64,000 nucleotides of DNA from Effrenium voratum (GCA_963377175.1 CAUJNA010000518.1:144562-208561), one strand, 5' to 3'; positions 38,526 to 50,621 are shown, numbered from the stretch's first letter. The notes: a model not told the origin generated them from the letters alone. Program-made: numbers and translations.

Positions 38526-38669
38526 CACATGAGTCATAGTCAAAACCCGGTATTAAAATGGTAATCCCAGAACCATGTAAAGAAGTAGGAAGCCGGATCC
38601 GCTGCTATTTTTGGTTGGGGTTGTCCCTTACTAACCTTCATCTTCCCGGGTTTTGATTGTGGCTCACAT
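38526..38669. mobile_element. MITE family D, copy 4
   Basis: gagtcatagtcaaaacccgg ... ccgggttttgattgtggctc; flanked by CACAT repeats. Confidence 0.65.
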
Positions 38670-39103
38670 TGGAATTGGATTCGCGATTCTCGGCGCAGCC
38701 TGCCTTTGGTGACGGGCATATCCTCACCTCGGCAACATCCGAGCAAGGCATGGGGTGGTGTGCGTTTTGCGAAGCTCAGGAGGCACAGTACCGTGAAAGA
38801 GGAAAAGCCAGCATTTGGGGGGTTCCCCTACTTTCACACACACCCACACAGTCTGTTCAGATCCCTTCACATCTCAGATTCCGAGCAAGATTCTCGGGCC
38901 TCCACTCCTTGAGCTGGCCCAAACCAACATGGAACTCTGAAACCTCCACTCCTTGATGGAACAACCTCCTTTCTCAGGGCTCCTCAGCTGCTCTAAAAAT
39001 ATCACAAGTAGCAAATGGAAAGATGGGCATTTAGGTGACCTGTCAAACCTGTCAAACCTGACGCCCCCTTTGGCTTCCCTTTTGAAAAAACCACCGGCCC
39101 GGC

Positions 39104-39145
39104 CCAGCTCCCGGGCTTCCGAATTCCTAAAACTTCGGTCCAAAC
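39104..39145 (-). CDS. Exon-like segment (LDRSFRNSEAREL)
   Basis: 42 nt, acceptor gggcccaag, donor CTGG^GC. Adjacent to the 39186 segment on the same strand, but their phases do not match directly, so one border is wrong or they are not neighbours. Confidence 0.35.
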
Positions 39146-39185
39146 CTTGGGCCCACCAGCCAAACCACCGGCGCGGCCCTTGGGC

Positions 39186-39225
39186 CCCGGACCGAAGAAG
39201 CTGGCGCTGCTCCTCTTTGAGGCAC
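39186..39225 (-). CDS. Exon-like segment (CLKEEQRQLLRSG)
   Basis: 40 nt, acceptor gccggcgag, donor GGG^GC. Helical, charged peptide; product unknown. Confidence 0.35.
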
Positions 39226-40084
39226 CTCGCCGGCGTAACCAAGGAAACCCGAAGCCGCGGGTACGGCTCGATCCTGGAAAAAGGCAAGGCGGGGAGGCCC
39301 CTAAAAAAATGGGGGGCTCTAAGTTATCGCAAACCTGGATGTGGGGCTGTGGGTGTGTCGTTTTGTGAGAGTACCCTTCTTTTTGGTGGCTTGAAGCAGA
39401 TTCAAAAGGAAAACAACCGTTTTGGAGAACGCCGAGACGAGTCTCGGGAAAATCAAGTGCAAAACTGCCATTGACATTTGGCGCAGGAAAAAGTGCGACG
39501 TTTGAACAGTGGCAAAGGTCGTGCTCAAGGTGGGATTTGCTTTCAACTGTAGAAGTAAACATGCCCATTTACACCCCTGAAGATTAACATGGAATTCACA
39601 TCACGTGTACAAAAAGACTCCTTCTGGACGGGCCCCTTTTAGAGGGTCTATCGTTGGTCGGTTTCTTTCAAGAAAGCCGCCCACCATCATGCGACCACTA
39701 GAGACTCCGTGTGGCTCAAAGTTATGAACCGCATGTCTTGTTTTCTACAAACGGGGGTTGGGGGGGAACCCCGAAACAAATGAGCCACGGCCACACCCCG
39801 TTGGGTGCACTGTTCAACCAACTCCAATCGAAGATGCAAAGCTCGTCATATTCCTTCCCATCTGACTTCCAAAGGGGGTTGCGGCCGCAAAAGGCGCCCC
39901 TGCCAACCCGAACCACGGAATCTGCCACGGTCACCAGAGTCAACCTTGCCAATGAGCTGCAGCCTTCGTTTGCATCTTCTCCTGTCCTGAATGGTCACGC
40001 TTGCAATGACCTGCGCTTGCCAATGACATGAAGTCAGCAAGAATAGAATCTCCAATCCTGGTCACGAACGGTCACGCTTATCAA

Positions 40085-40292
40085 TGAGAGCACTCACAGA
40101 AGGCGCTATACTCAATCTCAGTCACGCTTCTTGGAGTTTCCATACGCAAATCGTCACGATCGACGCCGGAGGCTCGCACATTACCGGCTGGATGCTGGAA
40201 GCCAGGACCTCTCCGCTTTGTTCCATAGCGCCTTGTCTCCAAGCAGCTCAGCCTCTTGAACTTCAAGATGCTCACGGAGGGTCGTGTAGGGC
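40085..40292 (-). CDS. Coding-like segment with a frame break
   Basis: 40185-40292 reads TLREHLEVQEAELLGDKALW and NKAERSWLPAS; 40085-40184 continues one base out of frame as VRASGVDRDDLRMETPRSVT and EIEYSAF. Either a GT donor at CCG^GTAATG ends the first part, or a 1-bp indel separates two halves of one exon. Product unknown. Confidence 0.4.
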
Positions 40293-41411
40293 GACAATAC
40301 AAATGAGCCTTCCTCCCCGGACAGCTGTCACACCACTGGTCTCCACTGCTGGTATCCTTTCAGATAGGTCTAGTACACTAGCGCTAGGAACTGCAACGTG
40401 CCGATGGTTCTTCCTCTGCAACGTGCCGAGAAGTCAAGTGACACTCTGAAACAACCTGGCACGCGCCCTCCAAATCGTGTGCATCCTTGTACATCCTGTG
40501 GCACTATTGGGCCTGCTGGGATGGTGTTGCGAGGGAAAGCCCCCACAAACCAAGCACTTTTACGGGGACCCCGACTTTGTGCGAGACCTGTCGCCCAGAG
40601 TTGAGGTCCTTGAGGGATGCCGCGGTGGAACCATCTCTTTTTAATCGAAAAAGAAGCACTGACATGCAAGTGCTAACATTTGCCCTCTAGAAACTCACGT
40701 CCCTCCCTTTGCAGCCGGGGAGCTGTTCTTACTGCCTCTTCTGGAGAATCCTGCACGCGGACGACGGCCGAGGTTGGACTCGGTGAAGAACGAAACAGGC
40801 GTTACCCACCAACGGAAACCCGGGGCTATGATTTGTTTATCGAGAACCTGTGGACATTTTTTTACCTGGGGATTCCTGTCGGATTGTTATTGACACTCAT
40901 AGCCAAATGGAAACTGTCGATTTCGGCCCTTTAGGAAAACGGCTCCATGGGAAGCCAAAGGGAACGGTCAAATATATCGCTTGGGAAGTGGCATCTCGCC
41001 CGGGAAGTGTCCTGCACACCCAAATTCAAGGAAAGCCCAAACCAGCAATGGATCAACGCCTGCGCTTAGTTGCCACATTGGGTCAAACATAACATGGCGT
41101 TGAACCCGTGTGAAAGGGCGAATAACGAGCGATCCCGGCTTTCCAGCAATTTGTGACCAGGGCTCAGAATCACCCGGTGAGAACCCAGTCCAAATGTGCT
41201 GTTACCCTGACATGTCGGCAATTGAGTGTTCCCCCCCCTTGTCCCTCCCAAACTGACCAATTCGCTGTGGGTCAAACCTGGTATCATTTTGGGGTAGGTG
41301 AATTTACCACCCCAACCGTTTTACTCTATTTTAGTGGTTGGATTGGGATGTTCGCTGGGGGTACGATTTGGCTTTTGACTTATGGCCATATGGCGAACCG
41401 CCGTGGCTTTG

Positions 41412-41489
41412 CAGCTGTACCGCACCCGAAGCGCGGTCGGAGTAGTCGCTCCCACGGCGCGAGCCTCCGAGCAGTTTCTCGCGGGACTC
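41412..41489 (-). CDS. Exon-like segment, Ser/Arg-rich
   Basis: Reads SREKLLGGSRRGSDYSD then RASGAVQLQS, G/C-ending codons, acceptor ggcggag. Possibly a disordered region of a larger minus-strand protein. Confidence 0.35.
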
Positions 41490-41545
41490 CGCCGGTAGGT
41501 GCCGACTTTTAGTGGGGAAACGGCCCCCAACTTTGCCAACCCCCC

Positions 41546-41683
41546 ATAATGTTTACCCCGGACAAAGCAGAACCCCTGCTTTGATTAATAGTGGGGTGTC
41601 CGCTTTTAGTGGGGATTCATCACTTTTGGGGGGAACACCCCCCTAATAATGGGACGGGTTTATTAATCCTGGGTCAACATTAT
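41546..41683. mobile_element. MITE family B, copy at 41.6 kb
   Basis: Terminal inverted repeats ATAATGTTTACCCCGG / CCTGGGTCAACATTAT; interior tagtggggattcatcacttttgg identical to the 32.2 kb copy. Confidence 0.7.
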
Positions 41684-42200
41684 GTGGTGGGCAGATCATG
41701 TTCCATCATTCTGCCTATTTATGGCGACCTCGCCTGGAGGCAAAGTGAGCTCGCCGTGATGCAGGTCCTTTACCCCTTATGTCTGTTTCTGGAAGAGTAG
41801 AAATTGCAGATCATTCGTGGGTTGTCGAGAAAGCATCGATTGGAAGGGTTGTACTCTGCATCACCGCAAGGGGGGGGGGGGTTCTCATTGCGGGGGGGGG
41901 GGGGGGGACTTTGATGAGGGGGGAAAGGCCCACCAAAGGCCCACCTCACCTGCTTCCGGGCCCCTTCTGGGATTGTCGAGGGGTTCCTCTGAGACTTCTT
42001 GAAACTGATTTTGATGATTTGGTTGAACAGCCGTCATGTGCGGTTACGTGGGAATTGCAGTTGGTTGGAAAGTCCATAAGGCGTACTACCTCAGCAGTAC
42101 ACTCCAGGGTTTCCTGAATTCGTGTGTATTGACATTGCATGAACCTGGCATCGCTTTCAAGCAGTTGAGCCCCGCGCCGCTTGCGCCGTCCAAAATCCGC

Positions 42201-42253
42201 TTGCTGCAGCCTCACAGCAGAATCTCGCCAGTCGATTGCGACGCCGTCAAAGT
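42201..42253 (-). CDS. Exon of an unidentified gene (FDGVAIDWRDSAVRLQQ)
   Basis: 53 nt, acceptor gttgtccag, donor CAA^GC, 17 full codons. The frame stays open beyond the donor (ADFGRRKRRGAQLLESDAR), so a longer exon is possible. Confidence 0.45.
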
Positions 42254-42595
42254 CTGGACAACACATTTACGACACTTGCTCCGCCCGAAACCACGGGAAG
42301 CAACTCAAGTTCTTCGGACTTGCGAAACAACAACAGACCCACTTCGTCCGGGGAATGCAAGTCACAAGAAGTTCCAACCCAGACCTGGCGCTCCTGTTGG
42401 TGTCCCTTTCAGCCCACCAAAGAAGCAGGGCACCCTCCAACAACGGCACCCCCGCACCCAACGCTCTCGGAGCCCTCGGCTCTGTGCGTTCACTTCCGGC
42501 CGAGAAGCCGCGGGACTCGCTGCGGGGCTTGCTTCTGCCTCGCTGGAGGCGCTGGGCGGGGCGCGGCCCTGGGGTTTCGTGGGGATGATCCTCTA

Positions 42596-42726
42596 GGGGT
42601 TGATTCCTGTTCCATTCTTTTCAACCATCGTTCTTTTCGAAAAGCCGATCGCTGGTTCCCTGTGTGTTTGATGGCTTCCTGAAAAGATTCGGATCCCTGG
42701 AAAGAATGGAATTGGAAGGTAGCCCC
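42596..42726. mobile_element. Foldback family F, copy 1
   Basis: ggggttgattcc ... ccattcttttcaa...gttcttttcgaaaa and ggatccctggaaagaatggaattggaaggtagccc, shared with 45497-45619. Confidence 0.6.
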
Positions 42727-43286
42727 AGAAATCGCGCGGGTTCCCCACTACGGGATGCTTTGACCAAACCCATGGACCCATGGACTTTGGCTCTTCCAGG
42801 CCTGGCCTGTGAAACCAGGCAGTAGGACTACAGACGCTCATCCTGCGGCCTTTTTCTTTTGGGGGTACCGCTTTTTGGCGGCGTGTGCCTATTGGAACGC
42901 CACCATCTTGGGGCCGGCTTCCCACGGCTTCCCACGGCGAAACAGCTCGGGCGTCAACCGAAAAGGGGCGGGTCAGAGAACCAGAACGAAGGCGGCCACC
43001 CCCGCGGTTCAGTTACCCCCAACACCAAAGGGGTTTTGGAAATATGACCCTGGCTCTACCTGCCATCCAAAAATTGGGGGTCGAAGCCCGGGCTGAGGGC
43101 GCTGCAAACCCCTCCGCTGACCATAATAGGTGGACCCGAAGATGGCGCTCTTTTTTGGCTTCCCGTCAACCCACCAAAGAAGAAGGGCACCCTCCAAAAA
43201 AGGCACCCCTGCACCTTTCTTCAGAGCCACTCTGCGGTTGTGTGTCTGTGTTCACCCCTGACCCCCTGCCTCTGCTGGATGAGCGC

Positions 43287-43326
43287 TTCGACTGCCTTGA
43301 GTCCAGGCGCTGCAACTCGTCCACGT
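43287..43326 (-). CDS. Exon-like segment (VDELQRLDSRQS)
   Basis: 40 nt, acceptor ccgctccag, donor TCGAA^GC; frame continues Lys/Ser/Arg-rich beyond the donor. Product unknown. Confidence 0.35.
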
Positions 43327-43402
43327 CTGGAGCGGGAGAGCGGCGGAGAGCGGGAGCAAAAAGCTTCGAAAGGCAGGCAGTGGGTGATGCGCCCCCAGAA
43401 AT

Positions 43403-43490
43403 GGCTGTGGGTCAAACATAGGAACCCAAAATGGAAAAGTAGACTAAAACCTGCGGTCATCGGGTGACTTAATTTTGACCCATACCCAAA
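43403..43490. mobile_element. MITE family E (short copy)
   Basis: ggctgtgggtcaaac ... aattttgacccatacccaaat, with ctaaaacctgcggtc inside. Confidence 0.6.
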
Positions 43491-43790
43491 TGGCGAGCCC
43501 TCCTTCCGGTTTCCCTTCAAACGCCAAACCAACGCCCCCCCCATCTTCGGGGGGGAGAAAAAAAAACGCATGTGGATGTGTCTTGGGAGGCTTCCTTGGA
43601 AGGTGCTCAAGGGTGAGCCCAGTCTGCAAGCGAAGAGTTCCCACCGGCAGCTTTCCAGCCACTTGAGTATTTGTCGCTGGTGGGAGAGATGCAAGGAATG
43701 AAAAATGGAAGGACCCCCATAAACCATGCTCTATGGTTTCCTCTATTCGGGAATCCCCTTCCGGTAGATTCAACAATTCTGATTCCTTAC

Positions 43791-43914
43791 CTAGGTCCTC
43801 CAGTAGAGAGGACAGAATAAGGGTACCAACTCTTTTCTGTAGTCTATTTTAGTAGGGTCCCGAACCCTCCTCAAAAAAAGAAACAGTAAAAGGGCACGAT
43901 CCTGGAGGACCTAG
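43791..43914. mobile_element. MITE family C, copy 2 (both ends intact)
   Basis: CTAGGTCCTCCAG at the left and CTGGAGGACCTAG at the right, perfect inverted termini, 124 bp. Confidence 0.8.
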
Positions 43915-44060
43915 TTACCCATTCCGCCAGCAACTTGGCACATGGCCCAGCCTGGGGTTCCATCCGCTGCCTCTGCGCTTGGGGCACCTAGCGGCATTCT
44001 CGCTTCCGGCGAGAGACACGCTGGGGTTCAAACCCGCCGCTAAATCAAAGGAGGTTAATA

Positions 44061-44149
44061 CTGTGGATGGACGAAATCCGATTTGCATCACTTTGAAACC
44101 ATGGGAAACATTCCAGGGTTTCTTAGGTGGTGCAGGATTTTGTCCACAG
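44061..44149. mobile_element. MITE family A, copy 3
   Basis: CTGTGGATGGACGAAATCC ... TTTTGTCCACAG, flanked by TA on both sides (44059-44060, 44150-44151). Confidence 0.8.
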
Positions 44150-44477
44150 TATGACCACCATTGTTACCTAAAGAGTTTCGCCATTCAAAGTGGGTCAACT
44201 ATTCTTTCACTGGGGGTTCCTAGGGGGCTACACATCTTTCACGTTTGGTCCTGCCGAGACATGTGTTGACTTTCTAATAAGCCTTGCCAACGAAAAACGT
44301 GTCCTGACAATAGTCAAGACTTTTATACACGTTGAGGGTCAAGCGGGTCCTCCGCAGCACAAAAAAAGCAGATAGGGCAACCCTCAAAAATGTGCAGTTT
44401 ACCCACCGACCAAAACAAGCATATGTTGCAACAAGCTGCCAGGAAATCCGTGTTTTCCCGCTTGGTGAAATAAGATT

Positions 44478-44602
44478 AGGTGAGTCATGGTCCACCCAGA
44501 ACCATGCAAAGAATTAGAAAGCGGGCCGGCCGCACCCATTTACTGCTCGGATTGGCCCTGACTACCCTCGAAAAGCCCGGATTTTGATTGTGACTCAGGT
44601 GA
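44478..44602. mobile_element. MITE family D, copy 5 (introner-like)
   Basis: Direct repeat AGGTGA on both sides. The left junction reads AG^GTGAGTCATGG and the right junction GACTCAG^GTGA, i.e. ready-made GT and AG splice borders. Confidence 0.7.
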
Positions 44603-45216
44603 CGAAATGTGTGCTGTCCTTTGTCCAATCGGCTTCCCTTTCAACCAACCGACCAACCGACCAAGCGATCGAAGCAAGCGGCCAGAAAGTCCTTGTTTTC
44701 CTCGGTTGCTTTCGTTGGCAAAAAGTGATTCAGTCCTAACATCCCTTGGCCACATGCAAGTTTCGCAGTTGAAGAAAGATTCGGTGACAAAGGCCTTGAT
44801 GCACAGGTGCATGCCCCGCGAAAGCGAAGGCGCGAGCCTTCTGGCACCTCCTCTGCTGAGCCTCGGAGAGTTCACGCCCAAGCTCGTAGGCAGAGGATCC
44901 AGAAATGCCTCTTCGGGGGTACCCGTGTTTGGGGGTTCTTTCTATTGGAAACCGAAGGGAAAACCACAAGTGGCTGAGTTTGTTCTGTTGGGCGAGGGGG
45001 TGCCCCTGAGAAACATACAATTGAAAGAATGACCACCTTGGCTTCATATCACTCGTGTTAAAAAGGTCACAGGTGGCCTGGCCTCAACAACAAGCCACAA
45101 AAAGTGTCATGCCACTTACTGACAGGATTCGTTGCGGGCGTTTGGGCTGTTGGCTTTTGTTTTGAAATGTCGGTTGTCAACCACGAATTCCCTCCCCAAA
45201 GCTACAGTAGGCTACC

Positions 45217-45333
45217 AGCAATCTTGCGCAAATCCCCGAAGAACAAAACATTCGCCGCTTCAACTGCGGCCTTGAAGCGAAGCGCGCCCAAGCCCAAGCG
45301 CCATGCCTCACTTGCCATGCCTCGCGAGTACTT
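45217..45333 (-). CDS. Exon-like segment, unknown product
   Basis: Reads GMASEAWRLGLGALRFKAAV then EAANVLFFGDLRK, G/C-ending codons. A second short segment QPLREAWSGSAWQA lies just upstream (about 45410-45456). Borders unresolved. Confidence 0.35.
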
Positions 45334-45496
45334 CGCCCGCTGGCAAAAGGGTTTCCTCCGAGTCCCCCCCCAAAAAAAAACGAGAGCTGTCCGGATCTCC
45401 AAAAGGCTTGCCAGGCCGAGCCGCTCCAAGCTTCGCGCAGCGGCTGGCCTAGATCTGACAATCACAATCTCGTAACATGGTCTACCCAAAAATCCA

Positions 45497-45619
45497 GGGG
45501 TTGATTCCAACCATTCTTTTCAAACATCGTTCTTTTCAAAAACCAACTGTTTCGCTGGTTTTTTGGTGGTTTCCTGAAAAGAAGGATCCCTGGAAAGAAT
45601 GGAATTGGAAGGTAGCCCT
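45497..45619. mobile_element. Foldback family F, copy 2
   Basis: Near-identical to 42596-42726 at both ends (gggttgattcc; aatggaattggaaggtagccc). Confidence 0.6.
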
Positions 45620-46196
45620 AGAAAAAAGGGCGCACCGGCGCACCACTTTTAATGGTTGCCCTACACATGGTCACATGGAACCCTTGGACCTTCGGGGGTC
45701 CATTAGTTGGATGCCCCTTTTAAGGGCCATTTAAAATGGCCCCGAACGTGGGGTTACATTGAGTTGCTGGGAGGTTGCGACTATGCCTAACCTTCGCGGA
45801 TTTTGGCTGTGGATCAGACATGTGAGGCGAATCCATGGCGTCCGGAAGCCTGCCGCAAACTGCTGCTGTTTACCCCTCCAATTTCTGGAGGACTCTTGTC
45901 AGCTAGCCACACCAGAATGCAGCCACGGCAAAAAGAAGAAAAAAAGAGCTGAGATTCGGCTCAAAAGCTTACCTTCCCCACTGTTCGCTGACAAGTTGAA
46001 GGGCCCCGTGTGTTGCAGAAATGCTTTGCAGGAGAGTCCTTTGTTTCACAAGATTTGCAACACAGTAAGCGACTGAAGTCAAATTCCGGCACAGACTAGA
46101 ACAAAGCAGGATATGCAAGAATCCGTTTCTCAATTGGTTGGTCATCCCATATCCTCCGCTGTCCCCCGGTAATTCAAGCATGTTTGCTTCTCGGGC

Positions 46197-46256
46197 AAGC
46201 AGCAACAAGTCCGCATTCAGCAAATGCGCCGTGATCGATATCAACTCTGACCTCTC
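46197..46256 (-). CDS. Exon of an unidentified gene (helical, Leu-rich)
   Basis: 60 nt = 20 codons, phase 0 at both ends; acceptor cccacgccag, donor CTT^GC. Reads ERSELISITAHLLNADLLLL. The frame remains open beyond (AREANMLELPGDSGG), so the donor could lie further on. Confidence 0.5.
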
Positions 46257-46303
46257 CTGGCGTGGGAGCCGGATGTGTAGCTTGCCTGTTCTCACAGCAA
46301 TTT

Positions 46304-46420
46304 GGCCATGGGTCAAAATCCCGGTTACCCCCGAGTGAACATCCCAATCCCCACTAAAATAAAGCTTAAAGGTGCACCTATCCCAAATGCTACCATTGGT
46401 TTTGAGCCATGGCCATTTGG
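46304..46420. mobile_element. MITE family E
   Basis: ttggccatgggtcaaaatcc ... ggttttgagccatggccatttgg; 48 bp from the exon at 46197-46256. Confidence 0.55.
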
Positions 46421-47744
46421 CGAGTGTGCTCAATTCTGCACCATCAAATGATCCTGAAGATCGACCATTGATCAAAGGGGTGTGTCTTTCTCTTGCATCC
46501 CTCGTTGGGCCGTGTCAAAAGGAAACATAAGAAGAAACGGGAAGAACATGGAAACAACTGTCTAGGGGGGCTTGAAAAAAAATATATGCTCAATTCAGGA
46601 TTTGCAGCACGTGCCTTTAGTTTGCAAAAAAAACTGCACTATTACCAAGAAATGTCAGCCAAATGGAACCAGCCAACCGGCCCCTGCAGTCAGCCCAAGG
46701 GCCAAAAGGCCAAGCTAGGGCCCCCTGACTGGCGCTGAGACCGGCCCCCGGCCTGCAGGCGAAAGCAACGAGGCCACTTCCCACTTGGCGGCTGCTCTTT
46801 CAAGACCACCGGAAATGCTGCGCGTTTGGTTTGGTGTCCGAAGTGGCGAGCGAAGCTGCAGGAAATGATGCTGCTTTCAGACCACCTGGTTGGAGATATG
46901 GAAAACAGCGATCCGAAAGTGAGAAACGTATTCTTTTGGGGCACCGAAACTGGACCCCCGGTCTACAAGAACCACGACACGTTCCTTTCTCCCCTTGTCC
47001 ACGCAAAAGGGAAACAAAGGCAACCTACTTCTCACGGACGCCGACAGCTTTTTTTCGCGGTAAGTACAAGTCAATATATCCCCGTCCAGAAGCCACACTG
47101 CAACTGCTGTACAAGCAACCGCAGAGCCTGCAACACCAAATGCGGCAATGCGCTTGGCAACTTGAGATCACATTGCGGGACCCTTGTCATCATGATCCTA
47201 TGAAGACCACGTCCGCGTTGGTGGATGATTGGCTTGTTCAAAGCAAAACCAAACAATTATCGGTCTTTTTATAGACCAATATATTGGGGGTTGTGCAATG
47301 GACCAATATATGGGGGGGGGGGTCTTGTTGTAGCCAAAGGCAAAATATGTTTGTTGTGCAAAAAAAGAAACATGCTTTTACCGCAAAGACATCGGACGAC
47401 GACTTACCAGGCCTTGGTACGCGAGCAACAAACGGCGCGCTTTGCAGCCCCCCCACCCCCCACCCCAGAAAAAAGAATGGACAGAACCGATAAAAGAAAC
47501 AACAAAACTACATGAAACAAAACAAATACGAACAAAACAAAACAAACAAGCAAAAGCTGAATCATGTCTGGAACTAAAAAGGGACACACGGGCTTATCTC
47601 AAGTTAGCGGGCTCCCAATTTGCTCCTGCTTCTCTATTCATTTCCCACCAAGAACCTGAACCCAAATGGGGTTCCAAAAAAAAAGGAAATCACATACACC
47701 CTCTCCTCAGGCAACCCCTCCAGGTTGCCCGAAAAGAACCGGGC

Positions 47745-47812
47745 CCCCGACGTGCCGTACAGCTTCGGGGGCGTGTGTGGCCACTGGCCGAAGGGGTTGT
47801 TCAGCAGCCGAC
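47745..47812 (-). CDS. Exon of an unidentified gene (contains NPFGQWPHTPPKLYG)
   Basis: 68 nt, acceptor gttcagcag, donor GGGG^GC, 22 full codons. Reads RLLNNPFGQWPHTPPKLYGT. Aromatic/proline-rich and clearly coding-like; family not recognised. Confidence 0.5.
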
Positions 47813-49030
47813 CTGCTGAACACCAAACCAAACGCGTCACGAATCGAGTGGACTATTGGACCCAAGACATGTGCTACCGAGGACCTAAGGGTCATTCAGA
47901 ACTTCCTAAGCCTCATGAAGGCTGATCATCTGGCCATGGGCTTTTCAAAATCCAAATCGTACCCCCTGGTGAACATCCCAATCCCTTCTAAAAAAGACCA
48001 AAATGGGTGGTGCACCTAAACTCGAGTACAAAAGAAAAGAATTCAGCAAAAGCCTTCTTTTCCACAGAGTTTTCTTAGTAATCTCAGGGCCCTCATGAAG
48101 GTTGATCATCTAGCTGTCGGGTGTTCGCAGATTGCTTGCTGCCGCTGCACGCTATACCAGACGATCAAGCAGACCTGGATCTAAAATGTCGATCAAGCAA
48201 ATCGTGCCATTAAAAGCCTTTTCGAACATAACAAACGCTTCCACCTAACTAGCAACAACTGTATCGCTCTTTACCGGTGGTCTTGTCAGATCCATCTGGT
48301 TTTGCTTGGTGGGCCCATCTTAATCCACCAACAAAGGGCTCTTGTTGGGTATGTGTGGACCACTACAGCATGCGATTGCCTTCGTGGCTTCCCATAAAAC
48401 CAAAGGCGCAAAGGGTACCCTCAAAAAACACGGCGCCGATGTTTCTCCCCTAATAGGCCACGTTAGAGGGTTCCTTCACTTGGTCCTGAACCACCAAACG
48501 GCCAGCATGATTAAACCGGGTGTGGGCGGTTCAGGGGGGGTACTTTCAAATTAAAATGCAGCCATATTCATAACTCCTGAAATTGATGTGCATGTAATTC
48601 TTCACTTCGTCTTCACCAATACCCAACGCTCCATCTACAGTGCGAGTGAAAAGCTCAAGACTCAAGCTACGTACACACGAGCCCCTTGTGCAGGTTGCTT
48701 AGGGAAAAGCGTGGGATGCCTTCCCACAAAACTTGGACTTGTCCCATGTCCCGGGATGCCCTTTCCAAAACAGCGACCCTAAATTTAAAAAAAAAAAAAC
48801 GGAAAGGCGCAGAAAACTCCTTTCCGATTTGTTTTGCAACATCCAAAGGTCCCAAATTGGCTGTTGAGCTCAAACGCATTCCTTTGCCCCAAAGCTACCT
48901 TGCAAGAAATGGATAGGGCTGCAGCTGGGTCGTGAGGTGACCGAATCTGGACGGGGTCGACCTTCGGGACCGCCAAATGCCACGTTTCCAGGCCTACATG
49001 TTTTTCGCTTATCTGATCACCTCAACAATG
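47813..49030. other. Non-coding stretch
   Basis: No supported exon. A short A-run at 48788-48800. Confidence 0.35.
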
Positions 49031-49032
49031 GA

Positions 49033-49090
49033 TGGCTGTGGGTCAAAAATATGTACCCAAAATGGAATCCAATTTTGACCCATACCCAAA
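49033..49090. mobile_element. MITE family E (minimal copy)
   Basis: ggctgtgggtcaaaaatatg ... aattttgacccatacccaaa: little more than the two inverted termini. Confidence 0.65.
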
Positions 49091-49266
49091 CGTTAAATTC
49101 AGGGCTTTGTCTTGGCAAGTCCACCGCAGCTCTTCCGTCTACCTTTGTCCCAAAAACTTGGTCCTTTCGGGGCCATTGGCCTGAACAAAGACACACAGAC
49201 CTCGGGACCTCGGGGGGGAGGGGGATTCAAACCGCGAAACTCGAGTGAGTCGCACCTTGAGCTACA

Positions 49267-49397
49267 CTAGGTCCTTCAGTAGAGAGCTTAGAATTAATAA
49301 AGGGGTACCAACTCTTTTTTTCTGTAGTCTGTTGTAGTAGGGGAACCCTCCCAACCAAAAAAGTTCGTACAAGGGCACCAATTGCTGGGGGACTTAG
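49267..49397. mobile_element. MITE family C, copy 3
   Basis: ctaggtccttcagtagagag ... gggggacttag, same interior tgtagtctgttgtagtagggg. Confidence 0.7.
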
Positions 49398-50204
49398 TTA
49401 CATGTGGTCGGGTTGCACACATCAACATCCCCCTCCCCATTCTTCCTGGGCCTGGGGCCCCGCCTTCGGGAACACCGCGCTTGGAGATCGGCAGGCCTCG
49501 AGACCCAAGTCGAAAGCTATGGGTCACCAGAATTCCTACTGAGACTTGGTTGACGTTGGAAGGGGAGCAAAAATTTAGATCTTAGCAGTTCAGTGGTTGG
49601 ATATCAACCACTAAACCACAAGAAGCAAAAATGTAAACTGTTTCCCCACAACAACCAGCAACTGAGGCGGGCAACTGCTGCGATGGCAGCAGTTGAACAA
49701 AGTTTTTGCCTTGGAGAAGGTCCAAAGACTCTGGACTGTTGGAAGTCGATTCCAGGAAGTGGTGCTTGCTCTCTGAGACGGTCCCAAAGTCTCCCAGAAA
49801 CAAGTGGGGGCTGCATCCTTCGTCTTCCTGTTCCAGCAAATGGGCACCAAAATGTAGGAATTGCGGTGTAAAAGACAATTTTACGAAGAACAGACTATGG
49901 CCCACAAATCCGCATCGCGCCATTCCTGGAAAAGCGGGACAAACAAACAGTCTGAAAAGTTGCACTGATTTCTGCACAGTTCGCCTTGCCGCAAATTCGG
50001 AGATGATCGACTCGCGCGTCACAAGCCGTCATCGTGGTCCAACTCTTTTTGTGAGCCTCCCTTCCACTAATACGGCACCTGACAGGGGTCCCTCCAAGAG
50101 GAAATTTCGAAATTGACTACTTCACTAACTGAGAAGCTAATTGAGTGGCTGATGAGACACAAGAAAACTCGTATGTCCTTTTGAGGGCGCCCACGACTTG
50201 ATTT

Positions 50205-50311
50205 GGCTGTGGGTCAAAACCCTGTACCTCTGGTAAACATCAAAATAGGCGGCAAATTGATGTTCATCCACCCCAAAATGGAGCCATAGGTTATGACCCA
50301 TGGCCATTTGG
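50205..50311. mobile_element. MITE family E
   Basis: ttggctgtgggtcaaaacc ... ggttatgacccatggccatttgg. Confidence 0.6.
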
Positions 50312-50617
50312 TTTTTCTCAACCCGCAGCTCGTCAGTCCCAGAGCGCGGGGCGGCCGGTGCTCCGCGCGCGCTTCAGCTGCACCGGGCCTGGACTCTCAG
50401 CCGAGCTCTGAGCTGCCGGGGGCTTCAGCTGAGCCAACAAAAATCTCACGGGTGACAGGGGCCACCCGCGAAATCCGAGTGAGGTTCCAAGATCAAGTCG
50501 TGATGTCAAGCTGCGTCGGTCACTCCAAGTCGCCCGCAATGAAAATTCTCTGGAACACCGCCATTTGGGCCCCAAAAGTCCGCCATCCGAACCCATCAAG
50601 AGCTCCCCATGTTGCTT

Positions 50618-50621
<4 letters not shown>

